This document shows positions 22,701 through 35,513 of a stretch of 64,000 bases of DNA, piece after piece. This stretch comes from Choristoneura fumiferana (Eukaryota; Arthropoda; Insecta; Lepidoptera; Tortricidae): assembly GCF_025370935.1 (NCBI RefSeq), contig NC_133473.1, positions 1,778,288-1,842,287 on the forward strand, read 5' to 3'. The position numbers and the translations under genes are program-made. The notes under the pieces are model-generated. The model saw only the letters and a list, made by a program, of their open reading frames with translations. It made no database searches and was not told the DNA's origin. How positions within the stretch are numbered: position 1 is the stretch's first letter; the number at the start of each line of letters is the position of its first letter.

Positions 22701-25700
22701 CCGCCTCGACTTTCTGCGTCCACTCGTTGTCGACAGGTGGTCCACGGGTGGACGCCGCGTTGACAACGAGTGGACCTCGCGAGGTCCACGAATTTCCTAG
22801 TAGTCAGTATGGCGGCGAGCAGCGGGCTGTTACCAAGTGGTCCACTCGCCGTCCGCGCGTGGACACCTCGCGAGTGAGGCGATCCGGTGACGCTACGGAG
22901 TTGATGTAGTGAGCGCATGCCCATACAAATACATATGAAGACTAACCGCTCGAGGCGAGGCGGTGCTGGTCGGGTGCCGGGTGGCTGTAATGAGCTGTGA
23001 CCTTAATAATGTAATTATCTCAAAAGCTGTTTACCAAAGTCGATAAAAAGATTGTCCTCGTCATCACTGCAAGCCTCCATCCAGGAGTTGTCGAAAGCTT
23101 TCTGGGCGTCATTGTCATTCTGCACAGCTTGCGGCTCTTTGTCGATAGCTTTCAACATCTTGGACATTTCCGAAGGGCTGAAATAGTTATTTGTGTCACA
23201 AGGGAGCAAAATGGTGTATTTACGGCGAGGGCGTACATTGAATCTAGAATGAAGCGGAGGATTCTACAATAGAATCCTGAGCGTAGCGAGGGATTCTTAA
23301 GTAGAATCCTGAGCGTAATGAGGGATTCAAGTGTTAACGCCCAAGATGAAAATAATTTTGGTCCCGAGTGGCTCATACAACTTTTCACACCGAGCATTAA
23401 GAAACTTGAAAAAATAAATTCTAAATATTATTAAAGAACAACCAGCATAGAAATTGGCGTGGCTTACCAATTATTAACTTAAAAAAATGGCATTTTCAAT
23501 AAAACACTTAGAAAAGCCTTGAACAGAAAAGTTGCACTTTGCTCCCTCTCGTCAGGGAGGAAAAGTTACTTTTCTGAAGGAGAGGTGTGAAAATAAAGTT
23601 TTCGCCAAAAGTAAGATAACCTGTGACACTTGCAATGGCTTTTACTATGATGTCGAAAGTCGATGTGTGTGAGAGCGAAAGATTTTGACGATCACAAATT
23701 GGAACATTATTTCGATTAAGGACAACTAGCTGTTGCCCGCGACGCCGTCTGCGCGGAATTCGCTATTCCGCAGGTACTATGCATTTTTCCAGGATAAAAA
23801 GTAGCATATCTCCTTCCTCGGGTCTCCAACTAGCCCCATACCGAATTTCGTCTAAATCGGTTAAGTGGTTGAAGCGTGAAAAGGTAACAGACAGACAGAC
23901 AAAGTTACTTTCCCATTTATATTTATTTATATCCTATCTTAAAAATAATCACTGGTAAGGAATACTCAAATCTATCTATATTTATATCCTTACTAGCTTA
24001 TGCCCGTGGCTCCGCCCGCGTGATATTCGGTCATCGCGCGCTGTTCCCTCGGGAACTGTGCATTTTTTCGGGATAAAAAGTAGCCTATGTCACTCTCGGC
24101 CCATAAACTATCTCTATGACAAAAATCCCGTCGATCCGTCGCTCCGTTACGGCGTGAAAGACGGACAAACATACAAACGCACACACTTTCGCATTTATAT
24201 TATTAGTATATGTATTACTACTTTTTTCTGTTACACATTGGTTTAATGTTTTCATCACACTTGCTCGTAAACAGTGTCGTAACATGCAGGCTACCTTGGT
24301 TGCAACCCCCCAAATAAAACCCTCGACCTTAATGTGCTTGTCATGAAACCCGTGGTCGGTAAATGAGTCATTGCCCGTACTAATTTTCTTGTCATGAAGC
24401 CCAAGGACGGTCAATGAATGTAATACTGCATGGCGTGCTGTAGCGCCTGCAGGAGCGCGGCGCGCGCATGGTCAGGCTGGGGTAGGGCGGCGCGGAGGCT
24501 GGCGCTGCCAAGAGCGTAGTCAGCGGTATCGGCAATTATTGAAAAAATATGAGTTTCTATTTTACAAATATACAATTTTACTCGCAAATGTGATGAAAAC
24601 ATTGTATGTCGCACGGGCAGTACTAGAATTACGAACATCGACTCATTAAAGCCCTCAGTCTTCGACTTCGGGCTTCTAATAGACTCTCGTTCGTAATTCC
24701 TTGTTTACCGCCCTTAAGACACAATGTACTATTAAATGTGGGAAAATTGTAATGACTTGGGGTTTCACCTGTAATGTTACACTTTTTTAATGCTTATTAT
24801 TAACTACATTAATAAATAAAAAATATAATTGTATACTTACGGCACTAGAGCGACCTCCAGCAGATGCCTGTACGCTCGGAAGGTCCTGATGAGCACGTTT
24901 TCCCTCTTGTTGGAGAATTCACTTCCCAGTATTATCACTTGACACGAATCACCATCTAAAATCAACAAAAGAACATTATATAATGTTTTAAACTTTACGA
25001 TTCTCACTTATCCTACTAGCGAACTCCTACTAATATTTTAATTGCGAAAGTTTGTGAGAATGTTTGTTATTCTTTCACGCTAAAACGGCTGGACGGATTT
25101 GGATGAAATTTGATACGTTGATACGTTGATAGCTGGCAGTCTAGTATAACATATAGGGTACTTTTTATTCCGATATTACTACAGGAGTGTGTTTTAAAAT
25201 CTCGAAATATTAAATGCTAGGATTAGAAGCACGAAATTCGCCATGGGTGTCTTATACGCAAATGTTAATGAAATCGACGATGGATTTTTGGGTATTCCCG
25301 TGGGAATTTATTATACTCCCGGAATTTGAATTCAACTGCCAGATTTAATGTTGCGTACTAAATCGATTCTTTCGATATAACTATAGCAACACCAGCTAAA
25401 AATTGTTAATTTTTAATACTTTTCTATTGTTGGCAATGTCGCCCCTTCTTCCGCGCGTGTTACTGAGAAATACACGGGTGCAATCAATCTCGGCTCTTTT
25501 AATTAATTTAAACTGCTTCACCGACTCCAGTGCTTCAATATCCATACAAAACAGTTCACCGTTCAACGCGTACAAAGCCGTGGGTAAAGTCTAGTAAGTA
25601 AGTAATATTTCTCGGCACTTTATCTCGACTAGTATTTACCGCTGAAATATACTTTCACATTTCGACCACACCGCAGCGGATGCGGTCGAAGAGTGGACTT

Positions 25701-28700
25701 GTAACCCCTTCCATAAGTAATTAAGGTAACTTTAGCACAATAATTACACATGTAGTGAACAGCGACGTAGCTAGCATGGTTGGCATCCGGGGCGGATATT
25801 GTAGGTGTCACTCCAAAACTCGAATGAAAAAACTTACTATGCAAGTAGGTACTTATTATTGTTACATATATTATTTTATTAGTGACGGTTATGCAATCTG
25901 CCACAGTTTAAGGATTTTTTATAGGTGGCACTACTGATGTTCACGGTCGGCTGTCACCCCTAAGTGAGTGACACCCGGGGCGGGCCGCAGCAGTGCAGAG
26001 ACATTACAAAAATAGAAACATTCAGGTAGACAATAGGCGGTCTTATCGCTAAAAAGCGATCTCTTCCAGACAACCAATTTCTGAGAAATTAATAAATATG
26101 AACAGACTAATGTAGGTGACAGGGATAACAGACAGGAGAAACGTAGAATTAATAGACAATAAATATTAAAAACAATAAAAAATATAATATAAATTAAATA
26201 AATAAACAAATACATCAAATATAATACCTATATGACTATGACTATGACTATCAAAAGGCCGCAAAAGAGCTGAGAAAAGGAATTTAAAAAGGAAGTTAAA
26301 GACACAATACAAACAAAAAACAAAAAGAATAGAGAAGGATCAAAAACTGGCTGGATCAAAAAGCTAATAGAGAAAGCAAGAATACGAACTTGTCGACAAA
26401 ATACGATGTTAAAACAATGCTCAACAGATCTGTACAGTATTATTGTCTTACCTGGTGTAGGCACATCCACCACAGACACAGGCAAGGCCCAGCCTCGGCG
26501 CTGCACAAGACATCTCAACGCTCCCTCGCCGCTCACAAACTGTACACCGTTGTCTGCCGCGACATCTTATCACTCTCAATACATTTCCACTAGTGATTGA
26601 GGTGCTTTAGCACAATAACTACAGTGTTAGCCTTACCTGGTGTAGGTACGTCGACTACAGACACAGGCAAGGCCCAGCCCCGTCGCTGCACAAGACATCT
26701 CAACGCTCCCTCGCCGCACACAAACTGTACCCCGTTGTCTGCTGCGTATTGCGCCAACTCCCTATGCACTTCTGTTAGAGGCAGGATTGAAATGGTTTTT
26801 TCACCTGCAGACATTTATTATGAGTCAGTTCCAGTTCTAATATATGAATAGTAGATTGTACAATAAAAGCATAAAACAAGCCATTTTAGCCAAGACGTTC
26901 ATATAGCCACCCGAGCTGGTATGGCGAGGGTGAATAGGCACGTCGAGGGGAAAATGGGTTTAATGCTCAAGTTTTACTCTGCTTTTCACTTCGACTGTGA
27001 GGAAATGAAATAGGAACAGTGAAAACAATTGTTCACTTACTATATCGATGGTGGAAGTCTCAATTGGCGTAAGGGACAAAATACCGAAAATCACTTTTAA
27101 ACATAGAAAATTAGAGTTTTTTTTCTCTGTCGATTGGTAGTATTCAAGTTACGATACGCCCTTACTTTTACTGTTATCAGCATTTATTATTTTAAAATAA
27201 AATAGCTTAAGGGACATGATATAAAATATTTGAGCTGAAAAATGGCGTAAATGTATTATTTTTTTAATATTTGGGTCGTAAGGAGCTGTGGCAGTCTCAT
27301 ATGTCCTTTACGACTCGGCTCATGTCGTTAAAAAAAAACCAACAAATATAATAAAAGGGCGTATGGGTCAATTATTGTTTCATTGCCCTTTACACCCCAA
27401 CATTTTATAACGAATAAGATAAAAAGCAAGAAGTTGTTGGGCGTAACCTTACCGCCTGTACTTATTTTTTTGTACCTAACATCAAAATACTAACGTGTCT
27501 ACCTACCTTCCTCGCGCCGAGCGTTTGCGCATTGCACATTCGGTCAGTCGTGTCAGACACGTCAAACACGGAGGACGTATTTGATTGCAATCAAATACGT
27601 GTGTTTTTTGTCAACGCGCGTATTTTTTATAAGATGCCAAAAGCAAAACAAAAAAGAAGATTAAGTTGATGGATCTCCTAATGGCTTGACGTCGAGCTAA
27701 CATTTCTGTAATGGAATTTCAGTCAAGGATGTTGAGGTAAATTTCTCTTAGCTACTTTGTTTATTTTAAGCTGTCCTGACAGATCCTAATAAAGGAAGCC
27801 TGTGCCCAGCAGTGGGACGTATATAGGCCGAGATGATGATGCATACATAATAATAATTGGCCTGTATAATTAATTATGTATGGTGAGGGTTAAAAATGGT
27901 ATAATCGGAACGTCGTAAGGGACATTAAAAACAGCAATTAATAAAATAATAAATACTTTTATGGGCGTAAGGGGTATAAAAAGCAAGAGCTAGAGTAAAT
28001 TGTCGGTCGTAAGGGGCAGTAGCAAACAGACATTTTAAAAAAAGGGTGTAATTGGTACGTCGTAATGGGCATTAAACAACAGCAACTTATAAAATAAGGA
28101 ATACTCTTATGGGCGTAAGGGACATCAAAAGCTAAAACTAGAGTAAATTGTTGGTCGTAAGGGACAGTAACAAACAGACATTTTAAAAATTGAGGTTACT
28201 TTATGGGTGTAACTTAAATTAAAATACCTAGCTTGCTTCTTTAGTTCATTAAAATACCTTGTTAATGTTAGGTCGTAGGAGGCATCAAAACAGATGGTTT
28301 TTAGAACTTGTAGTGATTGAAACAACAACTCAAGCAAGCATACTCCCAAATGTGCAAGAAATAGTGCAAGCAAGCGTGCAAGAAAGCATGCAAGCAAGCA
28401 TGCAAGCAAGCAAGCAAGCAAGCAAGCATGTAAGCAACCACCTAAGCAGGCTTGCAAGTGAGTATGTAATTTTGTCAATCAAATCAACAAACATGCAATT
28501 TTATCGGCCTGGGTAGATGAACATCGCGGGTTACCCCGATCCCGCGATGACGGGTCTATGGTATCACCTCCAGCGCTCATGAAGCGGGCTGGCGTCCCAC
28601 TCCCTCACAGCTGCAATCAGTGTGTTAGAGGAAGCATAAATAGTGCAAGCATGCATGCAAGCAAACGTGAAGCCAGAAGGCAAGCATGCATGCAAACAAC

Positions 28701-31700
28701 AAATCAAGCAAGATACTCCCAAATGTGCAAGAAATAGTGCAAGCAAGCATGCAATCAAACATGCAAGCAAGCATGCAAGCAAGCAAGCAAGCATGTAAGC
28801 AATAATGCAAGCAAGCAGAGTTAGTACGCCAGTGGTGGTAGTGAAAACCATTTCATCATCATCGTCATCAACAACATCATCAGTTCGTTTATCGCACCCC
28901 CCGGAAACTATGCTATTTTCCGGGATAAAAAACTTATTTACTTGGTGATTTCTAACAGCTTGCAATATCTTCCTTGACCCTCTCAGCTATAAACAAACAA
29001 GTCAGCCATAGCCGAGCATTCGTTGGAGTCGGGACCAAACCACTGGATTGAGCTTCACAATCCCAAAATTCTGTCCACGGAACGTCATTTCTACTCAAGA
29101 ATGGTACGTGAAGCAGTTGAAATAAAAAAGCATAAAAATGTCAACCGGGACGATGGACATAAGCTTTCATCTTCGTGGAATCCTGTTATTAATAAGTGTC
29201 GACGTCGGGATGAGTGTTGTGAGTCGGTATGTGATGAGTGACAAAATAAAAATCACCAATTGCGGGTAGTTCGTGATTACGAGTTGCTGGTACTATTAAT
29301 GATCAAGTGCGGGTAGTTCGAAGGACTCGCGCTGCTAGGCAGACTTGACACCCCACACTTCAGTCCACTCGTGACCACGGCCACTGCAATGTTGCCGAAA
29401 CGTCGAGGTAAATATTACTCGTGTGTGTTAGCGTGATAAGTCCCGTTGGTGGTATTTTGATTATGAGTGAGAATCACGAAAGTTTAAAACGTTTATAAAA
29501 TTATTTGAGTTTTATTTAACTTTTAACTTATAATGTCCATTAAAGAAAATGTTACAAATTACATATTTTTTAAGGGACGTACAAAATTATGGCTTTTGCG
29601 CGTATTTTTAAATAATTAAAGTGGTTCTTTGAGTTAATTCACCATTTTTTTTTTAAATTTCTACAGGAACTTACGTCCAAATATGTAGCAAATAAAATAT
29701 AAAATGTCCTATAAGACCAAAAATCGGTTACTACATTATTTATTTATTAAGGTTTATGGGTGTAAGGGGCTATGACACCGTATGTCACGGGCGTAAGGAC
29801 AGCTATTTTTCTTATTAGCTTTTTACGAAAATATCTATAGTTTCACGTTGAAAAGCAAGAAAATTCAAGATTTTACGTAATTATAACGTCCTGCTAAGTT
29901 AAACATTAACAATGCTGAGGGTTTGAAAATTACCAAAAACTTCTTTTCGCTCTCCTGAAAAAGTAGCATTTTGTCCCTTACGTCAATTGAGACTTCCACC
30001 ATCGATATTACTTTTTATTCTTCATGAATTACTATATAATAATGTTTTTTTTAGTTTTCTTGATTTATTTTGATTGATTTTTATTATTATATAACTTAAA
30101 AAACCGGGCAAGTGCGAGACGGACTCGCGCACCGAGGGTTCCGTACACATTTATAGGTATTGTAAGTAAACGGGAAACGTGTCTTGAAGATATTGTAGGA
30201 TTCATTAATTAATATAGGTACAGAAATTAGTTATTGTAAAAGAAAAGATTTTAAAATAGTAAATAGATAATAACAATTATAGCAACAAATGCTATACCCT
30301 ACCAGGGTTCATGTTAACTTTAAGAGCTTATGTTACATGTATGCAATATATAAATAAATAAAATAAATAAATATTTCTCGCTTTTTCCGAGTGATTAAAT
30401 ACATCCAGCGTATGCAGAGCCCTACTCTTAAGCAAAATGTACGCAGTGTGGGATCAGATTATATTGGTCATTGATATTTACAGAGACAAAAAATCAAGAT
30501 TATCAGACTTTTCTAGTTGGTTGTATTATAATAGCTCAAAATGTTATAGCAGTTCGAAAATTTGCGGAAATTTGCAGCATAAACGGCTGCATCTTTTGTT
30601 TACGTTGGTTTAGAAGCTTGATTTTTTCACAGCTCTAAGGGACTGTAGGTCTCAGTATTTGATATAAATTTCAACTTGATACCTCCACCCGTTCTCGAGA
30701 ACACCATATGAATTACGATGAGCTTAAATTGCTTAGCAACTGCGTTAAAGTAATTGAAATTCAACCTGTGAAGTACTTGTTATTGAGTAGTCGCTCCATT
30801 GGTAAAATTACATCTTCATCTTCAGTTCCACTTCATCAAATGATGAATTTCAAGAGCAAATGCACGAGTTAATCCTAAATATATCGAAATTACTTAAAGG
30901 TTTTACTTTTTTGTTATTTTTTTTTAATTATTTGGAAAAAATCGTAGTGGCTGAACGCGTCGAACCTTTGCCTGATAATTTTAGTTAACCATATTAAAAA
31001 CAAAACTTACGCATGCGCATTACGGACGCGCCATTTTTGTAAAACTTTGCGATGTTTTGTTTTTATTTTTCAATTTCGTGTTATTAATTGCCTATTTTCG
31101 CACAAATGTATTGAAAAACGTCGTATAATACACGGTTGGCAAGGTTTTAAAAACTCGTGACTACGAAAACCCTCGCTTCGCGGCTCGGGTTTATCACTCG
31201 TCACATTATTTGTAAAACCTTACTTACCAACCTCGTATCACAAATAACTATTACCTGGCAACACAAAGCGTACAGGGTGCTCCTCGCAAGGCTCAGGCAG
31301 CGAACAGGGCCGGACCACAGTCATTCGCTTCTGTATCTTCTCCGGGTACATGGCCTTAGGCAGATTCGACACGTTAACCTGTAATTTTGTATTTATTTAT
31401 TTAAAAAAATGTTTCTCATCATCATCATTAATTTAAGAGCTTAGCTCTTGTCGGTGGAGTAATCGCCACATTTTTAAAGGCAAAATCTCAAGGACCCTTC
31501 AGAAAAGATTTATTAAGACCTACATCTGGAGTATAGCATTGGACATTGACTGAGCGGGACCGAGACAGATTGAGTGCGTTTGAGATGTGGTGCTGGCGGA
31601 GAATGGAGGGTATTAGCTGGACTGAAAGGAGAACTAATGAGGAGGTTTTAGAGTTGGTGGAAGAGGAAAGGCGGCTGTTGAGGACGATTGAAAATAGGAG

Positions 31701-34700
31701 AGGGAATATGCTGGGGCATCTCATATGGCATGACAGCTACATAAAAACTATTTTGGAAGGGCGAATAGAAGGCAGGCGAGGCAGGGGAAGGCCGAGACGG
31801 TCATTTATAGATCAAGCCAAGGAAAAAGTCAATGTCATGTCGTATCAGGAGCTGAAAACGCTGGCAGAGAACCGAAAAAATGTTTCTTTTATACAAAAAT
31901 TACACTGACGCCTGCACTAGGCAAGGCCTGTTTGATCCCGACTTTATCTCAACCCCGTAGGGTAATCGGTATAAAAGTAGCCGATATATCAGTCCAGACG
32001 TCCAGCTATCCACTTATCAAATTTCATCCCAATTCATTGATATTTAGAAAATGGAACGTCAACTTATTTCTGGACACATCACTACTATACATTATGCCAA
32101 TCCAATTTATTAAAAGTGTAAACAAACTGATTACATCAAAATTCTTGTATAAACACCCACTGGATCGAATCAATAACACATTTATCTATAATTCGTGTCT
32201 ATTGACTAGATATCTAAACATAGACAAAATACCATATTCGGGACTTATCACGCTATTTTTACACAAGTAATATTTACACTCGTGACCACGGCAACTGTAA
32301 CGTTACTTGTGTAAAAATAGCGTGATAAGTCCCGTATATGGTATTTTGACTATGATTAGAATCACGACAGTTTAAAACGTAGATGTCTAATCACTTTTTT
32401 CACCAAAATTCACTTGATTTCAATATTTATTTTTCATTTGCAAAATCTTCGTCAAAATCTGACGTTATTTCTTGATTGAAACATGTGTATAATCTGTAGT
32501 AGCATAGACTAGCGTAGAGATGGTGGAAAATTTGACATTTTAAAAATCGATTAATGCGCGGATGAATAAGCGATTTTCATTTACTTTCCTCAAAAAGAAA
32601 TAGTTAGTGCTTTTATAATAAAATAAACAGTCTTTGGAATGAAATCAAGTATTGTAAATAATAAAATAGTCAAAAATACTTTGATCTATTCAATTAATAA
32701 ATTAATCGATTTACTGAACAGATTAATTGTTTTGCAATAGGTTCTAGATTTTCACATCATTGAATGTCTGTCGTCGGATAAATGGCGTCTTTGTTTACAC
32801 TTTTCATAAATTGAATCGAAATACAATATACATACAACAGGTCATTCTTAAGTTTTTTTACCTATATGGACATCTGTAGTAGTATTTTAATACTCACATT
32901 AATAAAATCCTTCAGAGGCACCATTTCAAACTCCCCGTTGGACTCCAAAGCTAACTGCGCCACCACCTCAAACGTCGTGGGATACCCCTTCATCTGGTGC
33001 GCCCGCATTTTGAACTCCGCCTCATACACCGACTCTATCTGAGGCTTGGGCCGCAGCGCGCGGATGCAGTTGCCATTGGTCCATAGCGTTTTTGCCCACT
33101 CCATGTATTCTTGCTGCTCCTTCGCATAGATCTCTTTCACTTCCTGTTGAAAATGTTTCGCATATAACTTTGACTTAAAAAGTTGAAAACCCCCTCCCCG
33201 ATAATGTCACTTTAAACTTCAATATCTCAAAAACGGCTGAACCGATTTTGATAAAACATGTCTAAGAATGTCTGGAAAACCTGATTTTAAATAAAAAAAA
33301 ACCGCGTTCAAATCGGTATACCCGTTTAAGGGCTACGGCGCCACAGACAGACAGACAGACACACATTTTTGCGTCCGGGGTTAGCAAGGTGAAAAACCCC
33401 CTCCCTGAAAATGTCATTTCAAAGTTTAATATCTCAAAAACGGCTGAACCGATTTCGATAAAACATATCTAAGAAACATCGCTAGAAAACCTTTCAAATG
33501 AAAAAAACCGCATTCAAATCGGTTCACCGGTTTAAGAGCTACGGTGCCACACACAGACACGCATAGCGGTCAAACTTATAACACCCCTTTTTTTGGGGTT
33601 AAAAATTTAACTGACTGACGTGGGCCTGGGGATTGCGGAGACGAACGGTGGTCCCAGCACGTTTAGGGTGTCTTTCTACCAGAGATGTGCTATGGTACAG
33701 TCAACGTCATAAATAAGTGATCACTTTTGTACCTTGTCGCTTTCAGTTGGTACCTACACAATTTCGTATACTTTTCACACATGACGTTAAAATGACAAAG
33801 TGATCATTTATTTATAAGTAATTGTTGACTGTACGTTGCTATGGATGCGCTTTATATCCACTAATCATCAAAGTCAAAGTCAAAATCAAAATAACTAACT
33901 AATTTGGCTCAGGGACCCAAAGAGGGTCTTGGCCTCCGAAACGAGAGCTGCCATCTGTCCCGATCGTGCGCAGCCTCTTGCCAGTCGTCGACTTGGAGAC
34001 GTCGCAGATCCGCTGGACACTGTCCTCCCAGCGGTACCTGGGTCGCCCAACCGGGCGGCGACCAGCCGGTCGTCCCACGTACGCTCTTTTGGCAGCCCGA
34101 TCCTCTCCCATTCGTAGTAGGTGGCCGAACCAGCGAAGTCTGTTTGTTATTTTGTTACGCCGATGATGTTGGGTTCAGCCACCAGCTCCTGGATCTCTCT
34201 GTTTTTACGGACCCTCCACGTGCCGTCGTCTCTCTTGACAGGTCCCAGGATCTTACGCAAGACCTTCCTTTCCGCTACAAGGAGTTGATATTCCTCTCTT
34301 TTGACATGAGCAAAGCTTTTGACTTTGTTTCACATGAGCGCCTTCTACTTAAATGTGAAATGTACGGTATCAGAGGTGTTACTTTGGATTGGCTAGAAGT
34401 TACTTAAGTAACAGGACCCAGTGTGTACAAGTAGACAATATTAATGAGAGACTATTATCAGGTACCGTTAGATCCAAAATACGAAAACTGCAATGTCGGT
34501 GTACCGCAGGTAGTGTTTTGGGCCCATTGTTGTTTTTATTATACATTAATGACCTTCCTAGTGTAATTAAATATAAATGTATTCTTTTTGCTGATGACAT
34601 TTCAATAATAATTCCATGTGACAGTATAAACACCTATAATGATGACATTAATAATCTGATAGAACAGGTAATAAGATGGCTAGAATCTAATAATTTAAAA

Positions 34701-35465
34701 AGCTAACCTTGATAAGACTAAATATATGCAATTTTATAATCGGAAAGGAGGTGCTGACATTGTTGTGAAATATAATGATACAGTTATATCTGAGACACAT
34801 TTGTCTCAGCTCAAATTTCTAGGCATAATATTAGATAAGAATTTTTCTTGGAAACCCCAAATTGAAAAGAAATGTAGAGTGGTAAACAGTTTTGTATACC
34901 CAATTAGAAGGCTTGCAGCAGTCGTCAATAAAGACACGGCGCTACTAGCGTACCACGGTTATGTAATGTCAATACTCAGATATGGACTTCTGCTGTGGGG
35001 AAATTCCTATGACATTAATAGACTGTTTATCAGTCAAAAAAAATGTATAAGGGCCATCTGCAATAAGCCCCCCTTAACATCGTGTAGACAACTATTTGAT
35101 GACATGAAACTATTAACCCTACCATCGCTGTATATACTAGAGATGTGCAAATTTCGTAAAATTAAATCCTAGCCTATTTACGCAACTCAAAAAATATTGT
35201 CAATTCAATACTAGGTATCCCAAGAGACTAGTACTACCTAAAACTGTTTCGAAATTACGCTCAAGGAATTGTTACAATATGGCAGTAAGGATCTTTAACA
35301 ATATTCCACGAGATATTGCTGACTTGAAATATAACCAATTTGTTAGCGCACTTTTTAAATGGTTACTAAAAAAAAGATTCTATTGTATAAAGGATTTCCT
35401 ATCCAAAAGAAATTGATCGAATTAAATAATATATCCATCCTAATGCATTAAGAGTGACATGTCTA

Positions 35466-35513
<48 letters not shown>

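Larger units (their letters stand above)
27042..30008. mobile_element. TIR element J, 2,967 bp, motif-rich, no transposase recognised
   Basis: The ends ATATCGATGGTGGAAGTCTC and its complement, continuing AATTGRCGTAAGGGACAAAAT, form an inverted repeat of about 42 bp. TACT flanks both sides (27038-27041 and 30009-30012). Inside, words of the form CGTAAGGGAC, CGTAAGGGGC and variants occur at least a dozen times. They include a loose tandem array with a unit of about 145 bp at 27890-28210, and further copies near the right end (29760-29800). It also holds two tracts of GCAAGCAAGCATGCAAGC (28320-28460, 28640-28820), a SINE A 3' end (27790-27842) and a Penelope-like remnant (29023-29480). No transposase motif was found. 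It fills most of ICE2 intron 5. Confidence 0.65.

Noticed and set aside
24411..24638. An ICE2 exon at 24430-24535 on the minus strand
   Set aside because: Exons 7 and 8 join directly in phase (CC then C), the segment lies within a repeat shared with 9443-9900, and no acceptor/donor pair fits.
27890..28210. Regularly spaced CGTAAGGG repeats considered as a CRISPR array
   Set aside because: Spacing is irregular, the repeats are short and variable, spacers are themselves repeated, and the genome is eukaryotic.
28125..28965. Apparent membrane-like proteins made of ACLLACLL repeats
   Set aside because: They are translations of the GCAAGCAAGCATGCAAGC minisatellite; the hydrophobicity is a by-product.
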